A stretch of DNA of 64,000 nucleotides from Aurantiochytrium sp. KH105 (Eukaryota > Sar > Bigyra > Thraustochytrida > Thraustochytriidae): assembly GCA_003116975.1 (NCBI GenBank), contig BGKB01000099.1, forward strand, positions 62,001-126,000. The letters run 5' to 3'. Positions 29,740-39,162 of the stretch are shown in pieces (position 1 is the stretch's first letter; each line of letters begins with the position of its first letter). The notes beneath the pieces were generated by a model that saw only the letters and a list, made by a program, of their open reading frames with translations, was not told the origin of the DNA and made no database searches. The translations under genes were made by a program, and so were the position numbers.

Positions 29740-30113
29740 TGAACTCCAGTTTTTTGTTTGCATGATGCCTGTTTTGAATTTTTTTTTCTAAACTAACAAC
29801 ATCCTTGTGCCCTTTCTCCTCCCTTTTGACCAAGACCAAAATCTGGTAAACTGAAATGAGAATGTGGACCCAGGCCCGGGCTTTCCAGAGTGAGTCCAAG
29901 ATGCGCGTCGTCAAGGAGTGCAACATTCCTTGCTGACTCGAACGTTTTTATTCTCTTGGCCATGAAAACTTGACTGAAAAGAAAGAGATTGCCAAGGTCA
30001 GCAAGATAAAAAGAAAATGTTAAACTAGGCCTACTGAAGCTCGTTAGAAAAGAAGACATTGCAGCAGCGAAGAATTCACTGTCAATCCGGAATTAGGCCA
30101 ACAGGTAATATAG
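29740..30113. other. convergent 3' spacer
   Basis: AT-richer spacer between two converging genes. It contains a TAGGCCTAC motif at 30026-30034. No gene. Confidence 0.55.
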
Positions 30114-31094
30114 CTACGAGTACGTGACCTTTTCTGCAGGAAGATGGCCCGTGTCGCCGATCGCAGAGACGGAAACGTTGCCATTGTGACCCACCCGAAT
30201 AATGGTGATACCAGTGTTGTAGACGGCAAAGCGAAGCCAGGCAGCAGGATCAAACTGCAGCGCGCGACACACAAAGTAGCGAATTACGTTTCCGTGGCAG
30301 ACAAGGATCTCGTGCGTATCGTGATGCTGGTGCAGCGGAGCGCGGTGGATGTGTTTGCGAAAAGCAGCCTCGATGCGAGATCCATCCTCGTAACAGTCAA
30401 CATCCGAAGGCTTGTACGTCCGCGACGCGGGAACAGGCTGGATCGGATTACCCTCACGAATGAGTTGCTCGACATGAGCCGGAGGTCCATCCTCCTGGTT
30501 ATTATTGTTGTTGCTACTGCCGCTCTTTTCCAGCTCGTCGAGGATGAGTTGGGCGGTCTCGGTGGCGCGCTTCTGGTCCGAGTAATACACGGCGTCATAG
30601 GTATAGTCATGAGCGCGTGCAATTTCGGCGAGTCGCTTCCCCGCCAAAGTGGCCTGCTCGCGGCCAAGGGGCGTCAATTTGCAGGCAGCGTCCCATTCAA
30701 GCCACCAGTCATGGTCGAGGCCCTCATTGTTCTCCATGTACTTTTTACGAGACGCCTGCTCGTACTGTCCGTGCCTGACGAGAACGATCGTCCGGCACGG
30801 CCTCGAAGGTCGAGCATCTTTGGATTTGTGTGCCTTTTCGGCCCATTGCGCGGCTCGCTTCTCGCTGACTTCGGCCATTCTGTCCCAGTTGTCATCCCAC
30901 GCCTTGCCGCTGCTCTGAAAGCCGGGTTCGCCCGGACTAGCGTCTCCTCTGGCGCCGGCGCTGTCGCTCGCCGCGCTGTTGCTGGCGCCGGGGCCCGCGG
31001 AGCACGCTGCGAGGCCCGTCCCCGTTACCGTCGCCAGCGCGAGGAGGCCACCTCGCCGCCGCGTCCGTACTGCGCGCGCCGCGCGGCTGAGCAT
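30114..31094 (-). CDS. PGAM5-like Ser/Thr phosphatase, histidine phosphatase fold
   Basis: A 326-residue phosphoglycerate-mutase-superfamily protein. An Arg/Ala-rich N-terminus with a short hydrophobic stretch (GLLALATVTGTGLAAC) resembles a mitochondrial targeting/anchor segment, as in PGAM5. The PGAM5-type WDDNWD motif precedes the domain at about 66-71. The catalytic RHG is at 107-109 (IVLVRHGQY). The acidic/arginine core appears as YSDQKRATETAQ and the second histidine as VCHGNVIRYFVCRAL. An Asn run and a low-complexity insert lie between. The catalytic residues His-Arg-Glu/Asp-His look complete. It is expected to dephosphorylate proteins at the mitochondrial membrane rather than act in glycolysis. 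It starts at ATG 31094 and is divergent from the UIM-IQ gene. Confidence 0.88.
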   Translation of the reverse strand: MLSRAARAVRTRRRGGLLALATVTGTGLAACSAGPGASNSAASDSAGARGDASPGEPGFQSSGKAWDDNWDRMAEVSEKRAAQWAEKAHKSKDARPSRPCRTIVLVRHGQYEQASRKKYMENNEGLDHDWWLEWDAACKLTPLGREQATLAGKRLAEIARAHDYTYDAVYYSDQKRATETAQLILDELEKSGSSNNNNNQEDGPPAHVEQLIREGNPIQPVPASRTYKPSDVDCYEDGSRIEAAFRKHIHRAPLHQHHDTHEILVCHGNVIRYFVCRALQFDPAAWLRFAVYNTGITIIRVGHNGNVSVSAIGDTGHLPAEKVTYS

Positions 31095-31297
31095 CGCGTG
31101 CAGCAGCTAACACCCCGTCCCGCCGCCGTTCTCCGCGTCGTCGGTCGCGGAGGCGTCCGCGTTTCTCGCGCCCTTGGCAACGTGGATATGCTCGCTCACC
31201 CTCTCACCCTCGCTCACCCTCACCGTGTGATCGTCCACAGCAGCCCCATGTGATCGATCGTTCAAGCAAGATACTACACGAGCCACTCACTGCTCCT

Positions 31298-31342
31298 GTC
31301 GCGATTGCTGCCGTCGCGATTGCTGCCGTCGCGATTGCTGCC
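31298..31342. repeat. 15-bp tandem repeat, 3 copies
   Basis: Unit GTCGCGATTGCTGCC at 31298, 31313 and 31328, perfect copies. Confidence 0.95.
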
Positions 31343-32145
31343 GTCGCTGCTCTGGAAGCGCGTCTCACGCGACAGCAGTCATGATCCTCTTCGCGGCGCG
31401 ACGACTCCTCCTCCGCGTCCGTTTCCCCCCTCCACCTCCTTCTCTTCTCCTCCGCCTTCTCCTTCTCCTTCTCCTTGCGATGGTGTCCACGTCACTCACC
31501 GCGGCTCGGGATTCTTGCGCCTTCGCCACGTCACTCGCAGTGGCCGGGCGCTCGCCCACCCGCTCGCGGCGCGCAGCTCGTTGAGCCCGGAGCTGATCTT
31601 CACGATCAGTCTGAGAATGAAGATTGATTGGCCCCTGGACCTCTACCTATACTTGGGACGAATGTGGCCCAAAGAAATATCGTCCTCAGGCTCCTGCCTG
31701 GTGGATTTTCACGCTGCGTCCATACTCGCGTCGATCGTCACCAGTGGCAGCCAGCAGCCCAATCAGCGAGCGACCCTTGATGGACCCATCGATCGACCTG
31801 TCGCCTCCAACCGCCGCCGCCCGAGCCTCGGCGCTCGTGCGCGGCCTCTCGACACGTTCCTCATCAGCCTACTCGGCGCGTCGAGACCGTCCCCGTTCTG
31901 GAACCGTTCGTTCTCCTGGTCTGCGGGGAGGAGTGAGCTTGTGGGTTCTCCAGGCAGGGACCGGCTTCAGATCGCCCAAGGGCTCGGCGATCATCGATTG
32001 CCGTTGCGGAGGCACGATACGCGGGCGCGAGGGCCTGGCTACGGCAAACTCGAAGCTGGCGAGTGGCCACGGAAAAGCTCAGAGGGAAGGGTCTGTCTGA
32101 GCTGTGCGTCTGTTTGTCGGTTCGTAGAGCCTCTGACCGGCCGGT

Positions 32146-32173
32146 CAGCCAGCCAGCCAGCCAGCCAGCCAGC
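32146..32173. repeat. (CAGC)7 tetranucleotide repeat
   Basis: Seven perfect units in the leader of the UIM-IQ gene. Confidence 0.95.
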
Positions 32174-32408
32174 AGCTGTGAGCGAGCTTGCAAAACTGGA
32201 AAGACCGAGGGTCCTCGCAAGACCCGCGACAGCTCGAGCAGAAGACGCGAGTTGTATAGCTGCGCTCGCGTGTGGGCACGTACGCACGCACGCAGGCCGG
32301 CTCGGCACGGACGGACGCACGCCGGTCGAGCGATTGCGAGCAGCAACAGAAAGCCGAACTTCTATTTCAGAGGAGACCACGAGGGGAAGAAGATAAGATA
32401 TCGGCCCC

Positions 32409-34526
32409 ATGAGCGAGAACGTGAACACGATCGCCCGCGAGGATATGGAACTTGAAGATAACGATCCTGAGCTGGAGCAGGCGCTCGCAGAAAGCCTGCG
32501 ATTGAATCAAGAAGAGATGTTCGAGTTGGAGCATGCGCTTGCAGCGAGTCGGCAATCAACTCAAGACGAGGCGCCCGATTTGGCCGGGGAGTGGAAGCAA
32601 AACACTGACAGCGCTCCTCCGCAAAGGTGGATCCAGCCGTGCAAACGCCAGGTGAAGGAACTGTACGCTCCTCTGCAAAACGGTTGCTCGATTGTCGAAA
32701 TATGTAGCTCTAGAGTCCGCATGGAGCTCAACCGAGAATTAAAAGCATATCCCTACGCCGACGTCTTTTCCGAAGCACAGGATAAGCCTGGTCTGCGCCT
32801 TTTGAACCGCACAAAGGGCATCATCGTCGTCACCTGGGGCAAATTTGGGCGAGTACGAGGGTATGCGGGCGAGAACATCTTCGTTCCCGCAGAGTTTCTC
32901 AAATCGGAACGTGCGCCCGTTCTCTCGATCAGCAAGTTATACCCAACGTCATTTTCCGAGGTGGCCTTCATGAAAGTTCACACCGCAGCGTATATGGACG
33001 GGGGAGCATACTCCATCTCCGTACACCGCCCAAAGACTCGCGAAAACGCTGGACTGTGGCGCAAACTTTCTGTCAATCGAAAGGCAGATGCTATATGCTC
33101 GATTCAAAAGGCCGCAGCGGTCAAAATTCAAGCTTTCTTTCGTGGTCTTATGGCCAGAACGCTCACGCGCTGCCACGTTTGCTGGAACACATACATGCAC
33201 CTCTTCATGTACAAGGTGCTCCCAAGTGCGAAAGATCAAAGTCTCTCTGAAGACTACGACTTTCCGTCGTACGAGACTCCTCAACTTCAGGAGTTGCTGC
33301 TGCGACCCACAGCCGATGCTTCTCAGCAAACGCCGCCTAACCCTCCTTTTCAGTGGCCGGTTTCGTTCACATGGCGCGTCATTCAGCGCGAGTATTTGGA
33401 GCAGAGACCTTTCGGTGGATATCATAGTTGGCTAAAGGCACAGATTTGTGTGCCATGCGTTCGCGCTGAAGTCATCCAAGCCGCCTTGGACCCTATGGAG
33501 AGAAAGCCGACATTTCCGGGCTTGCCATCGACGAAAGTTCCTCGGAATGTCGTGAACGATCTCCTTCCGCAAGCGGTGGTAGAGGTTAAGAAAGCCAGGA
33601 AAGAGCGCATTTCCAGTGCCGCGGCAGCAATTCAGGCTGCTTGGCGAGGGTTCCGTCTTCGGCGCCACCATGAATGCCAAATTTGTCTCGAGACCGTTCC
33701 AAGGGGCTTCATGGTTGGCTTCAACCACGGACCAACCGACCCGCGTCCGCCACTTGTACAGGAGCGATTCCGTCCTGACTTTCATCTTCATGTTGCTCGA
33801 GCCTATCGTACAGCGAACCGCGCCAATCGAAGAGTCTTGGACATGGACTTGTCTCCGTCGACTATGGAGTCTGAGGCGCCGGACTCAGACTCGGGTGAAC
33901 CAGATAGTGATGATGACTCTGCGGAGAGGCTCGCTCAAGAGCAGCGACCGGTGGATACCTGCCGATGCTGCTTGGCCTGCTGGAAGAAGCACATTCAAGT
34001 TAGTTTGGAGGAAGGTCGTTTTGCCATTCGTTGCCTCTTTCATCACAAATGCAAGACGTTGCTCGATGACTCGACGCTTACGACACTTGCAGGCAAGAAA
34101 GCTGTCGAGCAACTCAAAGAGAACCGAGGCCGCGAACATGCTGGGTACGTCGCAGCGCTTCGTGCTGGTGATGCAGAGCCAGACTTTTTGGCTTGGGCCA
34201 ATACAAACACGCGGGTATGTCCAAGGTGCTCCGTCATCATATATCGCTGCAGCGGTTGCGACCACATGGTCTGTACATGCGGCCGGTCCTTCGATTGGTC
34301 CGAAGGACCCCGTCTCGAAGCGCCTGTGCCCGACTCCTACGAAGATGGCGACAACGGCAACGATGCCTGGAATATGAATGCGGGCCGCCGACGTGGGATT
34401 GGAGGACGTTGGGGGAATCGTAGCGAGCCACAGTTGGGCTTTGCTGACTTACATCAACGGCCGCGGAGAAGAAGTCGCATGCGGTCCCTCTTCTCGTCGC
34501 TCCGGCGTCTCATCCTGTTCTCGTAA
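32409..34526 (+). CDS. UIM-IQ-RING/RBR-like protein, probable ubiquitin-system factor
   Basis: A 705-residue protein with two ubiquitin-interacting-motif-like helices at its start (DPELEQALAESL ~19-30; ELEHALAAS ~39-47). Two IQ-type calmodulin-binding motifs follow (VKIQAFFRGLMAR ~238-250; AIQAAWRGFRLRR ~408-420). A cysteine-rich C-terminal third then starts with CQICLE (~423) and a CRCCLACW/IRC-type stretch around 520-545. It ends with CPRC...CSGCDHMVCTCG at 604-625, which matches the RING2/Rcat segment of RING-between-RING ligases; Cys617 sits where the catalytic Cys of GGCMHM-type motifs lies. The usual final Cys pair is missing, so the fold may be reduced. The tail is basic. This combination is unfamiliar to me. 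Calcium/calmodulin-linked ubiquitin ligation is inference. Confidence 0.8.
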   Translation: MSENVNTIAREDMELEDNDPELEQALAESLRLNQEEMFELEHALAASRQSTQDEAPDLAGEWKQNTDSAPPQRWIQPCKRQVKELYAPLQNGCSIVEICSSRVRMELNRELKAYPYADVFSEAQDKPGLRLLNRTKGIIVVTWGKFGRVRGYAGENIFVPAEFLKSERAPVLSISKLYPTSFSEVAFMKVHTAAYMDGGAYSISVHRPKTRENAGLWRKLSVNRKADAICSIQKAAAVKIQAFFRGLMARTLTRCHVCWNTYMHLFMYKVLPSAKDQSLSEDYDFPSYETPQLQELLLRPTADASQQTPPNPPFQWPVSFTWRVIQREYLEQRPFGGYHSWLKAQICVPCVRAEVIQAALDPMERKPTFPGLPSTKVPRNVVNDLLPQAVVEVKKARKERISSAAAAIQAAWRGFRLRRHHECQICLETVPRGFMVGFNHGPTDPRPPLVQERFRPDFHLHVARAYRTANRANRRVLDMDLSPSTMESEAPDSDSGEPDSDDDSAERLAQEQRPVDTCRCCLACWKKHIQVSLEEGRFAIRCLFHHKCKTLLDDSTLTTLAGKKAVEQLKENRGREHAGYVAALRAGDAEPDFLAWANTNTRVCPRCSVIIYRCSGCDHMVCTCGRSFDWSEGPRLEAPVPDSYEDGDNGNDAWNMNAGRRRGIGGRWGNRSEPQLGFADLHQRPRRRSRMRSLFSSLRRLILFS

Positions 34527-35291
34527 AGACATTATAGATTCGTATTGGCCTTGCTCTTCAGGTGTGATTTCTCTTTCCTGCTTTGCATTTGCTTCAAATT
34601 GGTGGTGCACGGTGAGCTCGAGGCTTGGCATGTCTTTTGGCTAAGGACTCCGTTGAAAGCGAAGCGCCGCGAGGGTTGCGCCAGTAACTTTTGCAGACGA
34701 GAGAATTCCAAAAATCATCTTGAATAATATTTGTTTCAAATTCCTCGCAGATTTTTTATTCTCTGCAGGGCTTTTGCGTGAACCTTTTTCCCATTTTTTA
34801 TGAAGCTTTCGCTGCACTTCCGTTTAGTTAACACGGAGTCCACGAGAGAAATACATGATTTTGCGAAGGCCAATCGGCACCTAGACCCCTCCGGCTTTGA
34901 TTTTTTTTTCGAATCGGTTGGTCGACCGTTCGCCCACCGGCGAGAAACGTCGATTGCCGCAGTCTTGGTCTGCAAAGTCAACTCGTTGCAAAGTTAGACC
35001 GCGGGCGCCCCGGGGCGCCCTATATAATATATGGGCAGGCGGGCGCGAGAAGGGCGGAGCAGAAGGGGGAGGGCGGCGCGCCTAACGGCGGGAGCAGACG
35101 GGGATCGCAGGGGTGCGGCGGGCTCGCGGTGCCGCCGCGGGTGTACGGGCCTTGCTGCCCAGGAAAACCTGTGAGAGGGCGCGCGGTCAAGGGTAGCCTG
35201 TGCGCGTGGTTCACGCACGGGCTTGCGCAGGAACAGGGCCATATGGAGGCAGCTGAAGAGGCGCCGCCGCCGGTTCTGCCGTGTGGATGAT
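34527..35291. promoter_or_regulatory. intergenic region with palindrome and TATA-like element
   Basis: AT-richer left part, then an 18-bp perfect palindrome (35003-35020) abutting TATATAATATAT (35021-35032), then a purine-rich GC leader to the next ORF. Confidence 0.55.
35003..35032 (+). promoter_or_regulatory. palindrome GGGCGCCCCGGGGCGCCC next to a TATA-like box
   Basis: A perfect 18-bp inverted repeat immediately followed by TATATAATATAT, about 260 bases before the ATG of the next plus-strand gene. It reads as a core promoter: a GC-box-like palindrome with TATA. Interpretation is inference. Confidence 0.5.
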
Positions 35292-36155
35292 ATGATGCGC
35301 AGCGACCAACCTGAGTACGAAGACGCGAGGGGTTTTGTCACCCCCATTGCAGACCGCAACCAGCCAGGCTGGGCGCACCGTCCCTCACACGGGAAGCTCT
35401 ACGGCGAGAAGATCGACATGGAGCCGTGGCGAGCAACTATCCGCGAGATCTTCGAGCGAGGTATCCGAGACCAAGGCGCCAAACAGTCCGCTTCACTTAT
35501 TCTCGAGAGCTTGGAGAAGCACTATCCCTTCAGGATGGACATACCGGGGGAAGCCGACATCAACACGGAGATCCAACGTCTTTTCAGACTTCAGAAGGAG
35601 GGTCGTCCTCTCGACACTCCAGCGGGCCGAGGCATGGACAAGCGCTACGTCGCCACCCTTCGAGAAGCTATCGACCAGAATCTGACAAAGGACGAGACCC
35701 TCGACTACTTTCGGAGCAAATGGGGCGCCACTGAGGCCGCGTTGACCGCGCTCGGAGGGCCAAAGCCAAGCAAGTTCCTCCAGGACAAGACCATCATCAA
35801 CAAGTGGGCACAGATGCGAAGAGCTCGGCAATCCGCTGGCCATGGGCAAGCAACGCAAAACACGCAAAGCAGCACGCAGAGCAGCACGCAAGGCAGCACG
35901 CAAGCAGAGCGTGCTCCCAAGCGGAAGCGCCACCGGCTGGACCCGCGCTACATCGCAACGCTCCAAGAAGCACTCGAGCAATCCTTGACCACGATGGATG
36001 CCCTCCACTTCTTCCGCGAAAAGTGGGGCCAGACCGAGGCAGACTGGAATGCGATGCCAGGTGACAAGCCGGCGTTGTTTCCGGAAGACAAGCAGCTCAA
36101 GACCAAGCTCGCCAACATGAAGCATGCCCTCAAGAAGCAGAGGTCGGAGGTTTGA
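35292..36155 (+). CDS. hypothetical protein with two 63-residue internal repeats
   Basis: A 287-residue protein, not recognised. Two homologous ~63-residue units lie at about 116-178 (DKRYVATLREAIDQNLT) and 217-279 (DPRYIATLQEALEQSLT). Both share the pattern D-x-R-Y-x-A-T-L-x-E-A-x-x-Q-x-L-T, an FFR/YFR-S/E-KWG turn, PKPxxF/DKPALF and a final KxxxMxxA. The region at 46-105 (WRATIREIFERGI) may be a third, decayed unit. The spacer is Gln/Ser/Thr-rich (TQSSTQSSTQGSTQ) and ends in KRKRHR, NLS-like. The helical, Trp-containing units suggest small DNA- or protein-binding modules; that is inference. Start chosen as the first ATG (35292, with a second at 35295). Confidence 0.6.
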   Translation: MMRSDQPEYEDARGFVTPIADRNQPGWAHRPSHGKLYGEKIDMEPWRATIREIFERGIRDQGAKQSASLILESLEKHYPFRMDIPGEADINTEIQRLFRLQKEGRPLDTPAGRGMDKRYVATLREAIDQNLTKDETLDYFRSKWGATEAALTALGGPKPSKFLQDKTIINKWAQMRRARQSAGHGQATQNTQSSTQSSTQGSTQAERAPKRKRHRLDPRYIATLQEALEQSLTTMDALHFFREKWGQTEADWNAMPGDKPALFPEDKQLKTKLANMKHALKKQRSEV

Positions 36156-36782
36156 CGACTTGCTGACCCCAGACGTAACGATAAACAAAGATAATTCCGA
36201 TGCATTTGCGCCAATCTCACTTCTACTCCGCTCATGCGGCTCGCCCACCGGCCTTGTCGCGCCTTCTACGCCCCCGCAAGGCCCGCACGGACGCTCAGGG
36301 GCTCGCAGGTCCCGGTTCTGCCTGCTTGTTCCCTAAGATGCTTCCTGATGATTAGCTGCTGATTAGGTCTTTGCCGGGCCGAAGCAATTTTGCAGGGACA
36401 CCCCGCACGCCCGCGCGCTCCCGGCCGGCGTCCTCCCCCGGGGTCGCGCGCACGCTGCCGCGGCCGCGCGCCGATCGAGGCAAAGCCGGATGGGTCTGAT
36501 GCCCAGGAGGCCTTCGATTATGAGGAGACGATCACGTACTTTACTCGCGAACTCCGTGTTAATAAAAAATTAAAATAGATGCGCTTTCATCGTCGTCGCT
36601 TTTTTTGGTTGCAACAACTTTTGACTTGGCCTACGACACACTACATCGTTTGAGCATTCGAGCGGAATATTTTCTCGAATTCTCCTCCGGAAAAAGGGGC
36701 CATCTTCGTCCACGAGGCCGAGCTGCGCTCTCGGCTTGGTATAGGTATAGTCCAATGTCATAATGCCATTCATCCTCCAGCA
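36156..36782. other. intergenic region
   Basis: GC-rich segment (36390-36480) followed by an AATAAAAAATTAAAATA stretch at 36561, a possible polyadenylation region. No gene recognised. Confidence 0.5.
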
Positions 36783-38663
36783 ATGACCGCGAGTCAATCA
36801 GGCAAGTCTTCACCATTTGAATATTGGCTTTGCAGTCCAAGGACGCGAACGATGGCGGGCCGCAAGAAGCGGCGCGCAGGGGCCGCCGTCGCGGAGCTGG
36901 AAGTGGTCCTGCCAAAGCGGCGAGCGCGTCCTCAGCCCGAGAGCCGCCACGGGGACGGCGGAGAACCAGCTCATGGGGCGTCATCTTCGACGGCTTCGTC
37001 AACAACGAACAGGACCTCTCAGAGCTCGCGCAACAGCAGACCTCAAGGTAGGGCAAGAGAGCGTGAGGGTGCGTTGTTCGCCGAACACGAGCAGTCCCGC
37101 TTTCCGCGCCAAGACGGTCGTTCTATCCAAGATCGCGAGGACAATGCTGGCCTTGGTCAAGGTATCGCATACCTTGAGCATCATTCAGTGCATGGCTCAA
37201 GCGCGAGCGCAAGTTCCCGCGGGCTTAGAAGAGATGCCGAATTTATGCCAGACCTCTTGAACGTGCCCGGAGATCAGCAACAAGAACAAGACCTTCTCGA
37301 CGGCGATTTGCAGGCATTCCATGACACCGAAATGCTCACGCTAGGCCCCATGGGGAGCAATCGTGATTCCAACGCTCTCACAACGCCCGAACCTGATCGC
37401 GAGGTCGCCACCTTGCTTGCAATACGCGAAATGGCGGCCCATTTCAAGGCGACGGCTGGTCTGTGGCTGCGCGGTCGGATTCAGGGCCATTTTGAGGGCT
37501 GGTTGTGGCGCAGACGAGAACAGGCTGGGGCGCGAACAGTTCTCTTTCAGGTCCCGCAAATTTTGGGCCCCGAGGAAGAGACGTGCCGCAAACTCACTTT
37601 GGCAGGAGCGCAAGACACGAAACAAATTTCTCTAACCCTCGATGCCAAGATGAACCAGCTCTGTGCCAATGTCGCTGGCGCGAGACGTACTTCGCACAAA
37701 GAAAATGGCGATGACCTCTTCAGACGGCACGATGAACAACCCAGCCTCGGTGAGCTTCCTCGTGGCGTCGTGAGTCGCGAAGATCTCTCGCCCCTCATGT
37801 GCTCCTTTAGGTTCATGTCGCCAAATAAGACCCCCATCGCGGCCATTCCTCTCATCAAGTCTTACTATGAAGGCCGCCTTCGTGATCTCTGGCGCAACGC
37901 GAATCAAGGCGTCGACGAAACTGCCAAACCAAACGCATACGACGAAGCCGTGTTTTGCTTATTGTGCAGATATCTGGCGCTCCAGGGAGGCGAGCTCAAG
38001 GGCGCTGGTGGAAACCAGTGTGCAGTTCTTGACCCTGTGCTCACCGTTTTGCAACGCGACTTCGGCGTTATCGGTGAGTGTTTCGGCTCACCGCTCAACA
38101 CCCGTCTTCCTTGGTTCTGCAGCATGTTCCCTGACCTCGACTGCCACTTTGGGAGTCAGGGCGACTTTTTCGACTTTGACTTTGTGCGAGGGTCTTTCGA
38201 AGCCAATCCACCGTACAGCCCAGCCATTGTGATTCGCATGTATGACCACATGCATGTGGCGCTGGAGCGAGCGGCCGAGGCCAATGAGATTCTGCAATTC
38301 TTCGTTGTCATCCCGCACTGGCCTTCGCGCGCCCAGGTCCTTGCCCCCGAGGCCTATGCCAGACTTGAAGAGAGTCCTTTTAAGACGGGAGACATTATTC
38401 TTCGGCGATCTCGCCATGCGTTTCGCGAGGGAGGGCAGCACTACAAGGGTGATTCCGAGGTTCGTGTTTCGTCCGATGCAAGTACTGTCTTTGTTCTGCA
38501 GACCACTGCCGCGAGCAAAATGTATCCATTTACCGCAGCGCGGAGGACCGCCCTCGAAAGGGCCTTCGAGCCGCAAGCGCAGAAGCAAGCACAGTCGCAG
38601 TATCAGCAAGTACGTAGACGACAAGACAACTCAGGCAGAGGCCCAGGCCGCTCTTTGCGTTAG
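36783..38663 (+). CDS. PCIF1-like cap-specific adenosine N6-methyltransferase
   Basis: A 626-residue protein whose C-terminal two thirds match PCIF1/CAPAM, the SAM-dependent enzyme that makes m6Am on the first transcribed nucleotide of capped mRNA. Family hallmarks are a YCLLxRY-like helix, then CFGSPLNTRLPWFCSMFPDL and HFGSQGDFFDFDF. The catalytic segment is FEANPPYSP, with NPPY at 475-478 against NPPF in animal PCIF1, followed by VVIPHW. The N-terminal ~150 residues are basic and disordered, and I do not see the WW domain that binds RNA polymerase II in animal PCIF1. The start could be ATG 36783 or ATG 36852 (MAGRKKRR, better context). The C-terminal tail is Gln/Arg-rich. Confidence 0.85.
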   Translation: MTASQSGKSSPFEYWLCSPRTRTMAGRKKRRAGAAVAELEVVLPKRRARPQPESRHGDGGEPAHGASSSTASSTTNRTSQSSRNSRPQGRAREREGALFAEHEQSRFPRQDGRSIQDREDNAGLGQGIAYLEHHSVHGSSASASSRGLRRDAEFMPDLLNVPGDQQQEQDLLDGDLQAFHDTEMLTLGPMGSNRDSNALTTPEPDREVATLLAIREMAAHFKATAGLWLRGRIQGHFEGWLWRRREQAGARTVLFQVPQILGPEEETCRKLTLAGAQDTKQISLTLDAKMNQLCANVAGARRTSHKENGDDLFRRHDEQPSLGELPRGVVSREDLSPLMCSFRFMSPNKTPIAAIPLIKSYYEGRLRDLWRNANQGVDETAKPNAYDEAVFCLLCRYLALQGGELKGAGGNQCAVLDPVLTVLQRDFGVIGECFGSPLNTRLPWFCSMFPDLDCHFGSQGDFFDFDFVRGSFEANPPYSPAIVIRMYDHMHVALERAAEANEILQFFVVIPHWPSRAQVLAPEAYARLEESPFKTGDIILRRSRHAFREGGQHYKGDSEVRVSSDASTVFVLQTTAASKMYPFTAARRTALERAFEPQAQKQAQSQYQQVRRRQDNSGRGPGRSLR

Positions 38664-39162
38664 CATTTTCAGTCAATCTGACCATCTCTGCCGTCGCATC
38701 TGCAAACAAAAGCCATACAAGTCGTTTTTAAAAATACAAGACCTCCATGTACCCTCGGATTGTCTTCCTTCTGATGAAGCTGTCCTCGCTTTGCGATCAA
38801 TGTCGGAAACACTTCCAAAATGTGCGATCGACGCGGGAGTGTCTGCCTGCGTCTGACGATCTTTTTGGATGAGGCTTTTGGTGCGAGGACCATGCGAAAC
38901 CGAATTCATGCATGCATGCATGCATGCGTCAAAATTTAAGTTTTCCCAAGATCAAACTGACGGGAAAAGAGCCACAATTTCTCGCACGTTATTTTTCATT
39001 CATGTTATAGGCTAACAAACCTTGCATGATGTCGATCCGATTCTGACATAAAAGAAAGGAAAGAGAGATCTCACAAAGTAGGCCTACGGTCTTTTCGAAG
39101 GAGATTGGAGGACAAGCGCTCTGGATGGATAAGCTGCATGTTCTAGTTGCTGATGGCCCACC
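38664..39162. other. convergent 3' spacer with CATG repeat
   Basis: Contains (CATG)5 at 38907-38927 and TAGGCCTAC at 39079-39087. No gene. Confidence 0.55.
38907..38927. repeat. (CATG)5 repeat
   Basis: A self-complementary tetranucleotide run that could form a hairpin. Confidence 0.95.

Larger units (their letters stand above)
31095..32408. promoter_or_regulatory. 1.3 kb divergent intergenic region
   Basis: Contains a 15-bp tandem repeat (31298-31342), a CAGC repeat (32146-32173) and GC-rich leader sequence. A long open frame (31305-32396) is interpreted as compositional, because it lacks an ATG at its 5' end and encodes no recognisable domain. Both promoters of the flanking genes should be here. 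Confidence 0.55.

Noticed and set aside
31305-32396. 363-codon open frame just upstream of the UIM-IQ gene
   Set aside because: No ATG at its 5' end, begins in a 15-bp tandem repeat, low-complexity Arg/Ser/Pro composition, and ends 12 bases before the true start. Best read as stop-free GC-rich leader.
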